Assembly: GCF_002849715.1 (NCBI RefSeq)
Contig: NZ_CP018863.1
Location: forward strand, 682,001 to 746,000
Source of the DNA: Arthrobacter crystallopoietes
Lineage (GTDB): Bacteria; Actinomycetota; Actinomycetes; Actinomycetales; Micrococcaceae
DNA: 64,000 bases
Direction: 5' to 3'
The position numbers and the translations under genes were made by a program. How positions within the stretch are numbered: the stretch's first letter is position 1; each line of letters opens with the position of its first letter. Below the pieces are notes generated by a model. The model was not told where the DNA came from and did no database searches. It worked only from the letters and a program-made list of their open reading frames with translations. Shown here in pieces: positions 20,493 to 28,497 of the stretch.

Positions 20493-22379
20493 ATGGCTTT
20501 CCAGCAGCCCTATCTGCACGATCTCACCGGCGTATTCACCGCGCCTATCCAGGTCTGGAGCGACCAGCACGGCCAGATCCGCGGCGAGGGTGCCCAAGGT
20601 GCCTACTGCGGGGATGACAGGGTTCTGGCGCGGGCCGTCCTCACTGTCAACGGCCACGAACCGGAATGGGTCTCCACCCAGCTGAAGTCCACCGAGCATG
20701 TGGACTTCATCCATTTCATCCGTGTTCCCGCCAACGTCGCTGACCCCCTGGTCTCCATCATCCGGAGCCGCTCGGTTGATACCGGCCGGCTCGCCGAGAC
20801 CCTGACGTTCAAGTCCGTACTGGCCGAACCGGTGACGCTGGACGTGAAGATGGAACTGGTCGCCGACGCCCTGCCGATGGACCAGATCAAAGCAGGCCTG
20901 GCCCTGGCCGCAGGTTCCGTGGCGCCGGAAGACCGCCGCTGGCGCTGGCGGGGCCAGGACACCAGCGCGGAGCTGACCGCGGAGGGGGCCGAGCTGGCCT
21001 TCATGGGCAGCCAAGTTGTGCTCAGCTGGCGTATCGCGCTCCAGCCGGGAGACGCCGTCGAGCTTGGCTGGTCGCTGGCCGTGTCCGACAAGGGCGCGCC
21101 GATGATTGCCGCCGGCGGACAGCCGCTGCGCACTCCCTCGGTGGCAGGAGACCCGCGCCTCATGCGGCTGATGACGCGGTCGATCAGCGACCTCAACAGC
21201 CTGCGGATCGCGGACCGGCAGCGTCCGGAACACGCGTTCCTGGCCGCGGGCGCGCCGTGGCACCTGACCATGTTCGGCCGGGACGCCCTGATGGCCGCCC
21301 GCATGCTGTTGCCGATCGATGCCGCCACCGCCGCGGGCACCCTGCGGGCTTTGGCCGGACGGCAGGGTACCGACGTGGTGCCGGAAACTGGCGAGGAACC
21401 CGGCAAGATCCTGCGCGAAGTCCGCCGCAGCACCTTCGTCATGGGTCCCGGCGGCACGGTTATCTCGGTGCCGCCGGTCCACTACGGCAACATCGATGCC
21501 ACGCCGTTGTGGATCATCCTGCTCCATGACGCCTGGCACTCGGGGATGCCGGAGGCCGAGGTCAGGGCGTTGCTGCCGAACCTCGAGGACGCCCTCGGCT
21601 GGATGCAGCACTACGGCGATTCCGACGGCGATGGTTTCCTCGAGTACGGCGGCGCTTTCGACAGCAAACTGGTTGACCAGGGCTGGAAAGACACCGCTGG
21701 TTCGATCCGCTGGCATGACGGCACACCGGCGGCAGGCCCGGTTGCGCTGGCAGAGGTGCAGGGTTATGCGCATGAAGCCGCTACGGTCGGGGCCGAAATG
21801 CTGGACCACTTCGGCCGGCCGGGCTCGGGCGAATGGCGGGCCTTTGCCGCCGATCTCGCGGACCGCTTCCGGGAGAAGTTCTGGTGCACCGACGATGCCG
21901 GCCCCTATCCCGCGATCGCCCTGGACGCGGACAAGAAACCGGTGGATTCCATCGCTTCCAACATGGGGCACCTGCTCGGCACCGGCCTGCTGAACGCGCA
22001 GGAAAAGGACGCCGTCGTGACGCGGTTGATGGATCCCTCGATGTTCTCCGGCTACGGCATCCGGACCCTCTCCACCACCAATGGCGGCTACTGGCCCACC
22101 CGGTACCACGCCGGCTCCGTATGGAGCCACGACAGCGCCTGGATTCTGCTGGGCATGCTCAAAGACGGCTTCGAAGACGAGGCGGCAAAACTCGCCGGCG
22201 GCATGCTGGACGCGGCCGAGGGTTTTGAGTGGCGGCTGCCGGAACTGTTTTCCGGTGATCCTGCCGACCGGAGGTGGCCGCCGGTGCCGTACCCGGCGGC
22301 GTGCCGTCCGCAGGCCTGGGCAGCTGCATCAGCAGTGCCGATCGCGCAGGCACTTCGCGGCTTCAACGTCCTCGGCTAG
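20493..22379 (+). CDS. Glycogen debranching-type amylo-alpha-1,6-glucosidase family protein
   Basis: A 628-residue protein with an N-terminal beta-sandwich of about 200 residues (GDDRVLARAVLTVNG), typical of the bacterial glycogen-debranching N-terminal domain. The C-terminal (alpha/alpha)6 barrel contains WHLTMFGRDALMAARMLLP, DSDGDGFLEYGG, LVDQGWKDTAGSI and TRYHAGSVWSHDSAW. The acidic residues in GWKD and in the late W-S-H-D block fit the catalytic region. It should hydrolyse an alpha-glucoside or related glycan in the cytosol; the exact substrate is open. AAGGAGCAGCC precedes the ATG. A LacI regulator is divergent. Confidence 0.88.
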   Translation: MAFQQPYLHDLTGVFTAPIQVWSDQHGQIRGEGAQGAYCGDDRVLARAVLTVNGHEPEWVSTQLKSTEHVDFIHFIRVPANVADPLVSIIRSRSVDTGRLAETLTFKSVLAEPVTLDVKMELVADALPMDQIKAGLALAAGSVAPEDRRWRWRGQDTSAELTAEGAELAFMGSQVVLSWRIALQPGDAVELGWSLAVSDKGAPMIAAGGQPLRTPSVAGDPRLMRLMTRSISDLNSLRIADRQRPEHAFLAAGAPWHLTMFGRDALMAARMLLPIDAATAAGTLRALAGRQGTDVVPETGEEPGKILREVRRSTFVMGPGGTVISVPPVHYGNIDATPLWIILLHDAWHSGMPEAEVRALLPNLEDALGWMQHYGDSDGDGFLEYGGAFDSKLVDQGWKDTAGSIRWHDGTPAAGPVALAEVQGYAHEAATVGAEMLDHFGRPGSGEWRAFAADLADRFREKFWCTDDAGPYPAIALDADKKPVDSIASNMGHLLGTGLLNAQEKDAVVTRLMDPSMFSGYGIRTLSTTNGGYWPTRYHAGSVWSHDSAWILLGMLKDGFEDEAAKLAGGMLDAAEGFEWRLPELFSGDPADRRWPPVPYPAACRPQAWAAASAVPIAQALRGFNVLG

Positions 22380-22434
22380 CTGGCTGACGGCGCAGGCGAC
22401 GTTTCGCCGATCTGCCCGCGCAGTCCACGCTGAT

Positions 22435-22460
22435 GTGCCGGCGGACTTTGCCGCCGGCAC
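22435..22460. terminator. Strong hairpin between convergent genes
   Basis: GTGCCGGCGG, loop ACTTTG, CCGCCGGCAC: a perfect 10-bp stem between the glycosidase stop (22379) and the baeRF2 stop (22482). CTCAGTTT follows on the plus strand, so it probably ends the glycosidase transcript. Confidence 0.7.
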
Positions 22461-22481
22461 CTCAGTTTATGGATAGGTTAT

Positions 22482-23612
22482 TCAGGATGCGCTGGGACCG
22501 GTAGGCCAGCGCAGCAGCGCGGCCACCTTGGTTCCTTCCGACAGTACGCCCGAGGGCACGAGGGAAACCTTCGCGTCCGTCAGGGCCGCGGCCCGCACCA
22601 TGGCTGCCGGCGCCGAAATAGTTCCGAGCACCCGGCCGTCCAGCGCATTGGCCTTCTCCGTGGCGATCCAGGGTTCCTTGTCCAGCGCCAACGCTTCATG
22701 GTCTCCGAGTGCGGCCTCCTCGAGGATCAGCCGTTCCACCTGCGCCTGTTGCAGTGCCGTCACCACATTGCCGTAGCCGGTGGTGGACTCCGGGTTGTCC
22801 TGGCCCTGCTGCATTTCCAGCCGGCTCAGGATCTCCTGCTGCTGTTGCGCCCAGACCTCTGCCACCAGGCGCGAGACTTCCTCCTGGAAGACCTTCTGGT
22901 CTGCGCCGCCGGTGCGGGTATGCGATTCCACCGTTGCTTCGATGGACCGGCTCGCTTCGGAGAGCTGGTTGACCACAAGTTCGCGAGCCCGGATGTCGCC
23001 GGCGACCACAAGCAGCCGGGGCCGGCAGGTACTGACAACGCGGTCAATGGCACCGGCGATCTCGTCGGCGTTCTTGCGCCAGATCTCTTCCGTCCGGTGC
23101 TGACGCCTGCCTTGCTCCCACCCGCCGGTGGGAACCTTCTTCAGGTTTTCCTTCGAGCCTTCAACGGCATGTTCCTCGGCCACCCCGTTGCGGCGGGCAT
23201 ACTGCAGCCTGATCTCGCCGCCATCGCGTCCCACTTCGGCCACTACATAGGGAAAATCATCCCCGCGCTGCTTCATCAGCGGGACCAAATCCGGCACGCT
23301 GTCCACGGAGATCTTCTCCGGTCCGGCCAGCGGCCCGGGCAGGATTTCATTGACTTCAATATTGCCGTCGCGGACCAGCACAAAGCGGCTGACCGGGGAG
23401 GGCACGCCCGTTGCCGGGGATATCGCCTCCTCGACGGCCTTCAGGTCCTGCTTGGAAATGCCTTGGCCCGAGAGCACTTCGCGGACCCGGTCCGGCAGGA
23501 CGTCCCCGGCCCGCAGAGTATCGACGGTGCCGGTACTGGCGTCGACGTAAACGGTGGTCCACGGTCCGCTCTTCTTGAACAGTTCCGCGTACGTATTGAG
23601 CTGCTCGGCCAT
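22482..23612 (-). CDS. baeRF2/Rv2629-type release-factor-fold protein
   Basis: A 376-residue protein. The opening KKSGPWTTVYVDAST, the middle segment RPRLLVVAGDIRARELV and the C-terminal KVSLVPSGVLSEGTKVAALLRW match the actinobacterial Rv2629 family, assigned to the bacterial archaeo-eukaryotic release factor (baeRF) superfamily. Members are thought to act at the ribosome or in stress/dormancy, but the reaction of this subgroup is not settled. A Gln-rich helix (WAQQQQEILSRLEMQQGQ) sits near residue 265. Its ATG overlaps the stop of the upstream 79-residue gene by one base (TAATG), so the two are coupled. Confidence 0.85.
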   Translation of the reverse strand: MAEQLNTYAELFKKSGPWTTVYVDASTGTVDTLRAGDVLPDRVREVLSGQGISKQDLKAVEEAISPATGVPSPVSRFVLVRDGNIEVNEILPGPLAGPEKISVDSVPDLVPLMKQRGDDFPYVVAEVGRDGGEIRLQYARRNGVAEEHAVEGSKENLKKVPTGGWEQGRRQHRTEEIWRKNADEIAGAIDRVVSTCRPRLLVVAGDIRARELVVNQLSEASRSIEATVESHTRTGGADQKVFQEEVSRLVAEVWAQQQQEILSRLEMQQGQDNPESTTGYGNVVTALQQAQVERLILEEAALGDHEALALDKEPWIATEKANALDGRVLGTISAPAAMVRAAALTDAKVSLVPSGVLSEGTKVAALLRWPTGPSAS

Positions 23613-23851
23613 TAGCGGTCTCCACCATCCTCTTCTGCCCTGTCAGCTTTGCCCTGCTGGGCATTCCTGATGGCTGAATCGTTCCGTATCGCATCGAGCA
23701 CTTCGGGACTGTCCGTCTCGTCCGGGAAGGGTTCTGTCTCGCGGAATTCTTCTGCGTGTCCTGGTTTGCTGCCCTGGATCAGACCTTGGTCTTCATGTTT
23801 CATCTGGTCATCCAGCTCGGAACCGTGCTTATTACTGCCCCGCTCTACCAT
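23612..23851 (-). CDS. Small acidic protein coupled to baeRF2 gene
   Basis: A 79-residue, very hydrophilic protein (KHGSELDDQMKHEDQG, then ETEPFPDETDSPEVL and KADRAEEDGGDR) with no hydrophobic core, so probably disordered. GGAAGGAGATCACC before the ATG is an excellent ribosome site. The stop overlaps the baeRF2 start. Function unknown; the coupling suggests that it works with, or times expression of, its neighbour. Confidence 0.8.
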   Translation of the reverse strand: MVERGSNKHGSELDDQMKHEDQGLIQGSKPGHAEEFRETEPFPDETDSPEVLDAIRNDSAIRNAQQGKADRAEEDGGDR

Positions 23852-24043
23852 GGTGATCTCCTTCCCACGCGGCGTACCGCGCGCTGTATCGATCGGTAAT
23901 CCTCACCGTAGCACCGGCTCCAACCCCGTGGAAGGGCCCTTCCCACAACCGCAGGACCGTAAATAGAATCTGCAGAAAACGCCCAGGGTAGGCCACGTTC
24001 CCGGCAGAAACGTGCGCCTGTGGAGGGAGGCTGCCGGGCCCGC

Positions 24044-24083
24044 CAACGACCGTTCTGCGGCCTGCTGCCGCGCGCCGTCGTTG
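24044..24083. terminator. Two-tier hairpin after LLM oxidoreductase
   Basis: CAACGAC (24044-24050) pairs with GTCGTTG (24077-24083), and inside GCGGC pairs with GCCGC around CTGCT. It lies 15 bp beyond the LLM oxidoreductase stop. A short T-run (TTTG) is on the plus strand only, so direction is unclear. The rest of 23852-24097 holds no gene. Confidence 0.4.
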
Positions 24084-24097
24084 TTTGAAATGCGGTG

Positions 24098-25117
24098 TTA
24101 GGCGATGCCCCATGCCTCCGCCAGTAGCCGGTAGGAGTTTTCGCGTACCTGCCGGTCGTAGGCGTAGGTGACGACCATCAGCTCACTAACGCCGGTGGCC
24201 TCGACCAGTTCGCGGAGCCCGGCGCTGACCGTTTCCGCGGTTCCGACCGCACCGGCGGAGAGCCGCGCCTGCACCATTGCGGCCTCACGCGGGTCCCAGT
24301 CCGCCATGGCGTCCGCCTTCGGCGGCTGGACCGGACGGCGTCCGCCGGTGATGATGTCCCGGACCACCTGCTGGTGCGAGGAGAACTGGAACGCGGCTTC
24401 CTCGGCGGAGTCCGCGACCAGCACGTTCACGCCGGCGATCACGTACGGCTGGTCGAGCTGGGCTGTTGCGGCGTCCGGATCAAAGTACTGCTTGTAGACG
24501 GCGATGGCCTCATGCAGCGACTCCGGCGCGAAGTGGGAAGCCGCGGCAAAGGGCAGTCCCAGCTGACCGGCGACGGCCGCCCCGGAGGTTGAGGAGCCCA
24601 GCACGCACATGGGCACCTGGGCATCCCGGGCGGTGAGGGCGCGCACGGCCAGGCCCTCCTGCGAGCCAAAGAAGGCCTGCAGATCCGCGATTTCGCCGGC
24701 GAAGGCCTGGCCGGAGGAATCGCCGCGACGCAGCATGGCGGCGGTGCGCGGATCGGTCCCCGGCGCCCTGCCCAGTCCCAGGTCGATCCGGTCCGGATAC
24801 ATCCTCGCCAGGGTGCCGAACTGTTCGGCGACAACGAGCGGCGCATGGTTGGGCAGCATGACGCCCCCGGAGCCGACCCGGATGCGGGACGTGCGGGAGG
24901 CGGCGAGACTGATCAGCAGGGCGGTGGCGTTGCTGACTACGCCTTCGTTGTTGTGGTGTTCGGCAAACCAGTAGCGGCGGTAGCCGGCGGCGTCGGCCAC
25001 CTCGGCCAGCCGGGCGCTGGCCTCGATGGCCTCCGCCACGCTCTGGCCTTGGGAAACCGGGGCCAGATCCAGCACGGAGAGAGGGACATCGGAACGGAGG
25101 TCAAAGGCGTCAGTCAC
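24098..25117 (-). CDS. LLM class flavin-dependent oxidoreductase (luciferase-like)
   Basis: A 339-residue bacterial-luciferase-fold monooxygenase. It shows LDLAPVSQGQSVAEAI, the RYWFAEHHNNEGV segment, RIRVGSGGVMLPNHAPLVVAEQFG, and DRIDLGLGRAPGTDP, all diagnostic of the MsnO8-type LLM group. It should use FMN (supplied reduced) to oxidise an unknown substrate. It is monocistronic as far as can be seen, followed by a hairpin and preceded by about 95 bp without features. Confidence 0.93.
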   Translation of the reverse strand: MTDAFDLRSDVPLSVLDLAPVSQGQSVAEAIEASARLAEVADAAGYRRYWFAEHHNNEGVVSNATALLISLAASRTSRIRVGSGGVMLPNHAPLVVAEQFGTLARMYPDRIDLGLGRAPGTDPRTAAMLRRGDSSGQAFAGEIADLQAFFGSQEGLAVRALTARDAQVPMCVLGSSTSGAAVAGQLGLPFAAASHFAPESLHEAIAVYKQYFDPDAATAQLDQPYVIAGVNVLVADSAEEAAFQFSSHQQVVRDIITGGRRPVQPPKADAMADWDPREAAMVQARLSAGAVGTAETVSAGLRELVEATGVSELMVVTYAYDRQVRENSYRLLAEAWGIA

Positions 25118-25214
25118 CGGCCGATCTTACCGGCGGAGCCGATCGGCCGGGTGCTGCCCGCCGCTGCTGTTACAGCGGATGACCGGCTTGCCTTCTGCAG
25201 TTACCAGGCTGGGT

Positions 25215-26399
25215 TTACCGGGCCAGGTACTCCTTGTGCTGCTTGTGCGCCTCGGCCACCTGGGCGCGGATCCGGTCCACGTCCTTGGCCTTGTTGCGGT
25301 ACTTCGGCTCCATGTGTTCGATCTGCCGCTCTTCCTCGCGCAGCGCGTTGTAGATGCGCTCGCGCTCCGCCGGGTCCGCGGTGTAGCTGAGATCCAGGTA
25401 GTTGACCGCATGCCGGCGTGCGTTGTTGATGGCGGTCTGGGCCTTGCCAGCCTTGCTCAGCAGCGACGCCACGATGGTCACGACCAGCACACCGATGATG
25501 ACGGTCAGGGACAGACTCGTGGAAATCTCCACCACCGGAACGGGCTGGCCGCCGTTGACGAACGGCAGGTTGTTTTCGTGCAGGGCGTGCAGGATGAGCT
25601 TGACCCCGATGAAGGCGAGGATCGCGGCCAGGCCGTAGGACAGGTAGATCAGCCGGTCCAGCAGTCCGTCGATCAAGAAGTACAGCTGGCGCAGGCCCAT
25701 CAGCGAGAACGCCGTGGCGGTGAAGACAATGTAGACGTTCTGCGTCAGGCCGAAGATGGCCGGAATCGAGTCCAGCGCGAAGAGGATGTCCGTACCGCCG
25801 ATGGCCACCATGACCAGCAGCATGGGGGTCAGGACCTTCTTGCCGTTCTCCACGGTGAACAGCTTGTCGCCGTCGTAATCCTCGGAAGTGTGGAAGAACT
25901 TGCGGGCCAGCCGGATCATGAAGTTGTCGGCTTGGCCGCCGCCGTGGTCAGGCTTGATCAGGTTGCCGGCGGTGATCAGCAGGATGAGGCCGAAGGCGTA
26001 GAAGACCCAGGCAAAGGAATTGATCAGCGCGGCGCCGAGGAAGATGAAGCCGGTGCGGGCGATCAGCGAGAACACGATGCCGAACAGCAGCACCTTCTGC
26101 TGGTCCTCGCGCGGAACCCGGAAGCTGGCGATGATGATCAGGAAGACAAACAGGTTGTCCACCGAGAGCGCCTTCTCCGTGATGTACCCGGCGAAATACT
26201 CCGAGCCCATCGCGGTGCCGCCGTAGATCAGGACGAGAATGCCGAAGATGATGGCGATGCCCACGTAGATGGCGGACCAAATGGCCGCTTCCTTCAACTG
26301 GGGAACATGCGCCTTACGGATGTGGAAGAAGTAGTCAAAGGCCAGCAGGGCCAGGATGACCACTATCGTGATGCCCCAGATCAGGGGGGAAACAGTCAA
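25215..26399 (-). CDS. TerC family membrane protein
   Basis: A protein of about 394 residues with nine or so helices. The TerC metal-site acidic motifs are clear: TEKALSVDNLFVFLIIIASF and GGTDILFALDSIPAIFGLTQ. A charged C-terminal coiled segment (DPAERERIYNALREEERQ) extends about 60 residues beyond the core. TerC/Alx proteins export Mn2+ or help metallate exported proteins. The start is taken as TTG at 26399 with AGCAGG upstream, since the in-frame ATG at 26483 lies inside a probable Mn2+ riboswitch and the MPGAAAS stretch reads as RNA structure. Confidence 0.92.
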   Translation of the reverse strand: MTVSPLIWGITIVVILALLAFDYFFHIRKAHVPQLKEAAIWSAIYVGIAIIFGILVLIYGGTAMGSEYFAGYITEKALSVDNLFVFLIIIASFRVPREDQQKVLLFGIVFSLIARTGFIFLGAALINSFAWVFYAFGLILLITAGNLIKPDHGGGQADNFMIRLARKFFHTSEDYDGDKLFTVENGKKVLTPMLLVMVAIGGTDILFALDSIPAIFGLTQNVYIVFTATAFSLMGLRQLYFLIDGLLDRLIYLSYGLAAILAFIGVKLILHALHENNLPFVNGGQPVPVVEISTSLSLTVIIGVLVVTIVASLLSKAGKAQTAINNARRHAVNYLDLSYTADPAERERIYNALREEERQIEHMEPKYRNKAKDVDRIRAQVAEAHKQHKEYLAR

Positions 26400-26413
26400 G
26401 GTATGCCTGCTTT

Positions 26414-26536
26414 CGTAAGGTGGGTAGCAGTGAGCCGAGTAAGTCTCTCCGCCCGCCGTCCGGCTGGCCGCTGCACCCGGCAAGGCATCGGTGCCTGACG
26501 TGTTGACGTGTGCAACGCTTGGAATACTCCCTTACG
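26414..26536 (-). promoter_or_regulatory. Probable yybP-ykoY (Mn2+) riboswitch before terC
   Basis: On the minus strand the 123-base leader begins CGTAAGGGAGTA and ends ACCCACCTTACG. The ends pair perfectly over CGTAAGG/CCTTACG (P1). GGGAGTA at the 5' side and CGTCAACACG are conserved-looking blocks of this riboswitch class, which frequently precedes terC. The terC ribosome site lies only a few bases after P1, which fits translational control. The 3' loop block differs from the consensus I remember, so a covariance search is needed. Confidence 0.65.
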
Positions 26537-26737
26537 CATTTTTCATTCTAACGTCGGTTTCAAGAAGAGACGAATCGTTGGCCCGGTGCCGGCGGGGGAT
26601 TCTTGCTGGCCCACAGGGAACACAGTTGGAACGACGCAAGTCCTTGGCGGCGCATTGGAGCAGGCGATGGGCTGCAGCTTGATAGGCGGGGCGTGGCACT
26701 GCGGCGGCTATGCTGGCTGCGCGGCTCTACGGCGGAG

Positions 26738-26944
26738 TCAGGTGCCGTCGCTGCCGGGGCCGCGCTTCTTCTTGTCCGCGCTGATTCTGCCGGCGCCGAT
26801 GGCAGCACCGACGGCGACGCCGACGACGATCCACCACCACTGGCCAGCTATCGTCGACAGCACAACACCAAGCAAAATCCCGAAGATCAGCCCCATAATC
26901 AGCGGGTCGGTTCCGGGTTTGCGGCCCCTGGATCCCTCAGCCAT
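26738..26944 (-). CDS. Small two-helix membrane protein
   Basis: A 68-residue protein: a charged N-terminus (MAEGSRGRKPGTDP), two membrane helices (IMGLIFGILLGVVLSTIAG and WWWIVVGVAVGAAIGAGR) and a basic tail KKKRGPGSDGT. The hairpin with Gly zipper-like spacing suggests a small oligomeric membrane protein; no family name known to me. The start at 26944 has GGGAC upstream; an in-frame ATG at 26995 is less likely. The stretch 26537-26737 between it and the terC leader holds no gene I can support. Confidence 0.7.
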   Translation of the reverse strand: MAEGSRGRKPGTDPLIMGLIFGILLGVVLSTIAGQWWWIVVGVAVGAAIGAGRISADKKKRGPGSDGT

Positions 26945-27051
26945 TGTCCCAAGGTAGCAGTGGAGCAGGTTGCTGTCAGCAGGTCCGCGTCGCATGGGCG
27001 ACTATGCGGCATCCCCTATGCACGCTCTGCCGCCTGTGCAACGCTAGGGGC

Positions 27052-27249
27052 ATGGACAGAGCCGACTTGGAACAAGCCGTGCGGCTTGCCACCGACACCG
27101 AACGGGCGGCGGCTGCGGAGTACCGGCAAGAAATTCTGGCAAGCGAAGCGGACGGTAGCGCCACGCTCACGCCGAAGGGCCGCGAGTGGGTTATTGCCTA
27201 CGACGAACTCGCCGCGGCGCAGGACGCCTTGGAAGCCGACCAGCGCTGA
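27052..27249 (+). CDS. Small helical protein, unknown
   Basis: A 65-residue hydrophilic helical protein (MDRADLEQAVRLATDTERA, then GREWVIAYDELAAAQDALE) with AGGGGC before the ATG. Not recognised. It is 42 bp upstream of a second small gene on the same strand and probably shares its transcript. Confidence 0.65.
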   Translation: MDRADLEQAVRLATDTERAAAAEYRQEILASEADGSATLTPKGREWVIAYDELAAAQDALEADQR

Positions 27250-27291
27250 CCGGACGTTAGCCATGACCGTTACCGACGAGGAAAGGCAGCA

Positions 27292-27618
27292 ATGTCTTAC
27301 TTTCTGGAATACGTGATCCCAGCGGGCCAGGGCGATGGGGACTACGAGTTCCCGGTCAGCGAAGAACACCGCGGGTACACCGTCCCGCTGACCGAGGTTG
27401 ACGCGGAGGTCATCCACACCGACCGGTTGCCCGTCCGCACCGAGGTCATCGGCGCAAGCCTGGACGAAGCCAAGACCGCCGCGGAAGAAATCCTCAGCAA
27501 CAGCAAAGCCAGTCAGGCCCGTCTCTATGACGACCCGACCGAATCCATGCAGACCGGGGCCGGCACTCTGATCGCCAGCTATGCGCAAGGCAGCGGCTGG
27601 CAGGAACAGGCCCGGTAG
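27292..27618 (+). CDS. Conserved-looking 108-residue protein, unknown
   Basis: A compact protein, MSYFLEYVIPAGQGDGDYE at the N-terminus, with predicted beta strands (GYTVPLTEVDAEVIHT) followed by one helix (SLDEAKTAAEEILSNSK). GAGGAAAGGCAGCA before the ATG is a strong ribosome site. No domain recognised. It forms a likely two-gene unit with the 65-residue gene and converges with the GT2 gene of the glycan cluster. Confidence 0.72.
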   Translation: MSYFLEYVIPAGQGDGDYEFPVSEEHRGYTVPLTEVDAEVIHTDRLPVRTEVIGASLDEAKTAAEEILSNSKASQARLYDDPTESMQTGAGTLIASYAQGSGWQEQAR

Positions 27619-27636
27619 CAAGCAGGGCGAAAGCTA

Positions 27637-28497
27637 CTACTGGTCGAGGATGACCTCGGATGCTTCGGTGGACCGGTCCGTCACGGTAGTGGGCGCTTCC
27701 AGATGCACCGCGCCGGAGGGCAGGATCCCCGCCCCGCCGTAGCGCTCCATGACCCGCAGTTGCGCGACCACGTCTTCACCGGCATGGGCGGCCGGCAGCT
27801 CCTTCCAGAACTCGAAGCCGCCGCACTCAACCAGCTTGTCGCGGTCGTAAAGCACGCAGCCGCCCACCCAGGCCACCTTGTACAGCCGCCATCCGCCGTC
27901 GGGAATCTCCAAAGACCGGGCGATGTGGGTCAGGTTCGCCGCGTTGTGCAGCGTCCAGCGGGCGAACCGTTCATCCGTCCGGCGCACGCGCTCCGGCTCG
28001 ACGGCCCCCTCCCATAGTTCAAAGGGCTCCTGCTCCTGGGGCCGCTCGTCGTCCAGGTAGGACAGCCCCTGGACGGCGGCGCCGATGAACCCGCAGCCCG
28101 CCTCGCGGATGGCCGCGTGCATCCGTGCCAGCATGCCCGGCTCCAGCCAGATGTCATTGTCCAGGAACAGCACCAGCGGCGCGTTGGCAAGGCCCAACAG
28201 GAAATCGCGCTGCTCCGCCATGCCCTGCCTGGGCAGATGCCGCTCGAGCCTGACCTTCCGGCCCTGGGCCCGGAGTACCCGGACCATTGCGGCGACCGCC
28301 GGATGCTCCCAGGTGGGGTCGCCGTCGGTCTGGTCGCTGATGGTCACCGAGAACGCGGGCCCGTCCTGGGCGGCGAGTCCGGACAGCGTCACGGCCAGTT
28401 CCGCCTCGCGTCCGTAGGTGGGGATCAGTACGTCCACCTCGGCCGGCGGCTCCTCGGGCACCGGGAGCGCCCACTGCCCCGAGTGCCTGCGCGTCAT
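27637..28497 (-). CDS. Family 2 glycosyltransferase
   Basis: A 286-residue GT-A-fold enzyme. EVDVLIPTYGREAELAVTL opens the nucleotide-sugar domain, LVLFLDNDIWLEPG holds the metal-binding acidic motif near residue 115, and AGEDVVAQLRVMERYG holds the late ED catalytic motif. No membrane segment is seen, so it acts in the cytosol. Its ATG overlaps the stop of the hldE-like gene (ATGA), making it the last of a three-gene operon (aldehyde dehydrogenase, hldE1, GT2) in the heptose/glycan cluster. Donor and acceptor are unknown. Confidence 0.9.
   Translation of the reverse strand: MTRRHSGQWALPVPEEPPAEVDVLIPTYGREAELAVTLSGLAAQDGPAFSVTISDQTDGDPTWEHPAVAAMVRVLRAQGRKVRLERHLPRQGMAEQRDFLLGLANAPLVLFLDNDIWLEPGMLARMHAAIREAGCGFIGAAVQGLSYLDDERPQEQEPFELWEGAVEPERVRRTDERFARWTLHNAANLTHIARSLEIPDGGWRLYKVAWVGGCVLYDRDKLVECGGFEFWKELPAAHAGEDVVAQLRVMERYGGAGILPSGAVHLEAPTTVTDRSTEASEVILDQ

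Noticed and set aside
20475..22130. 551-codon minus-strand ORF opposite the glycosidase
   Set aside because: Antisense shadow; all recognisable motifs and the ribosome site are on the plus strand.
26491..26682. 63-codon plus-strand ORF across the terC leader
   Set aside because: It overlaps the probable riboswitch, has no ribosome site and no protein-like pattern.
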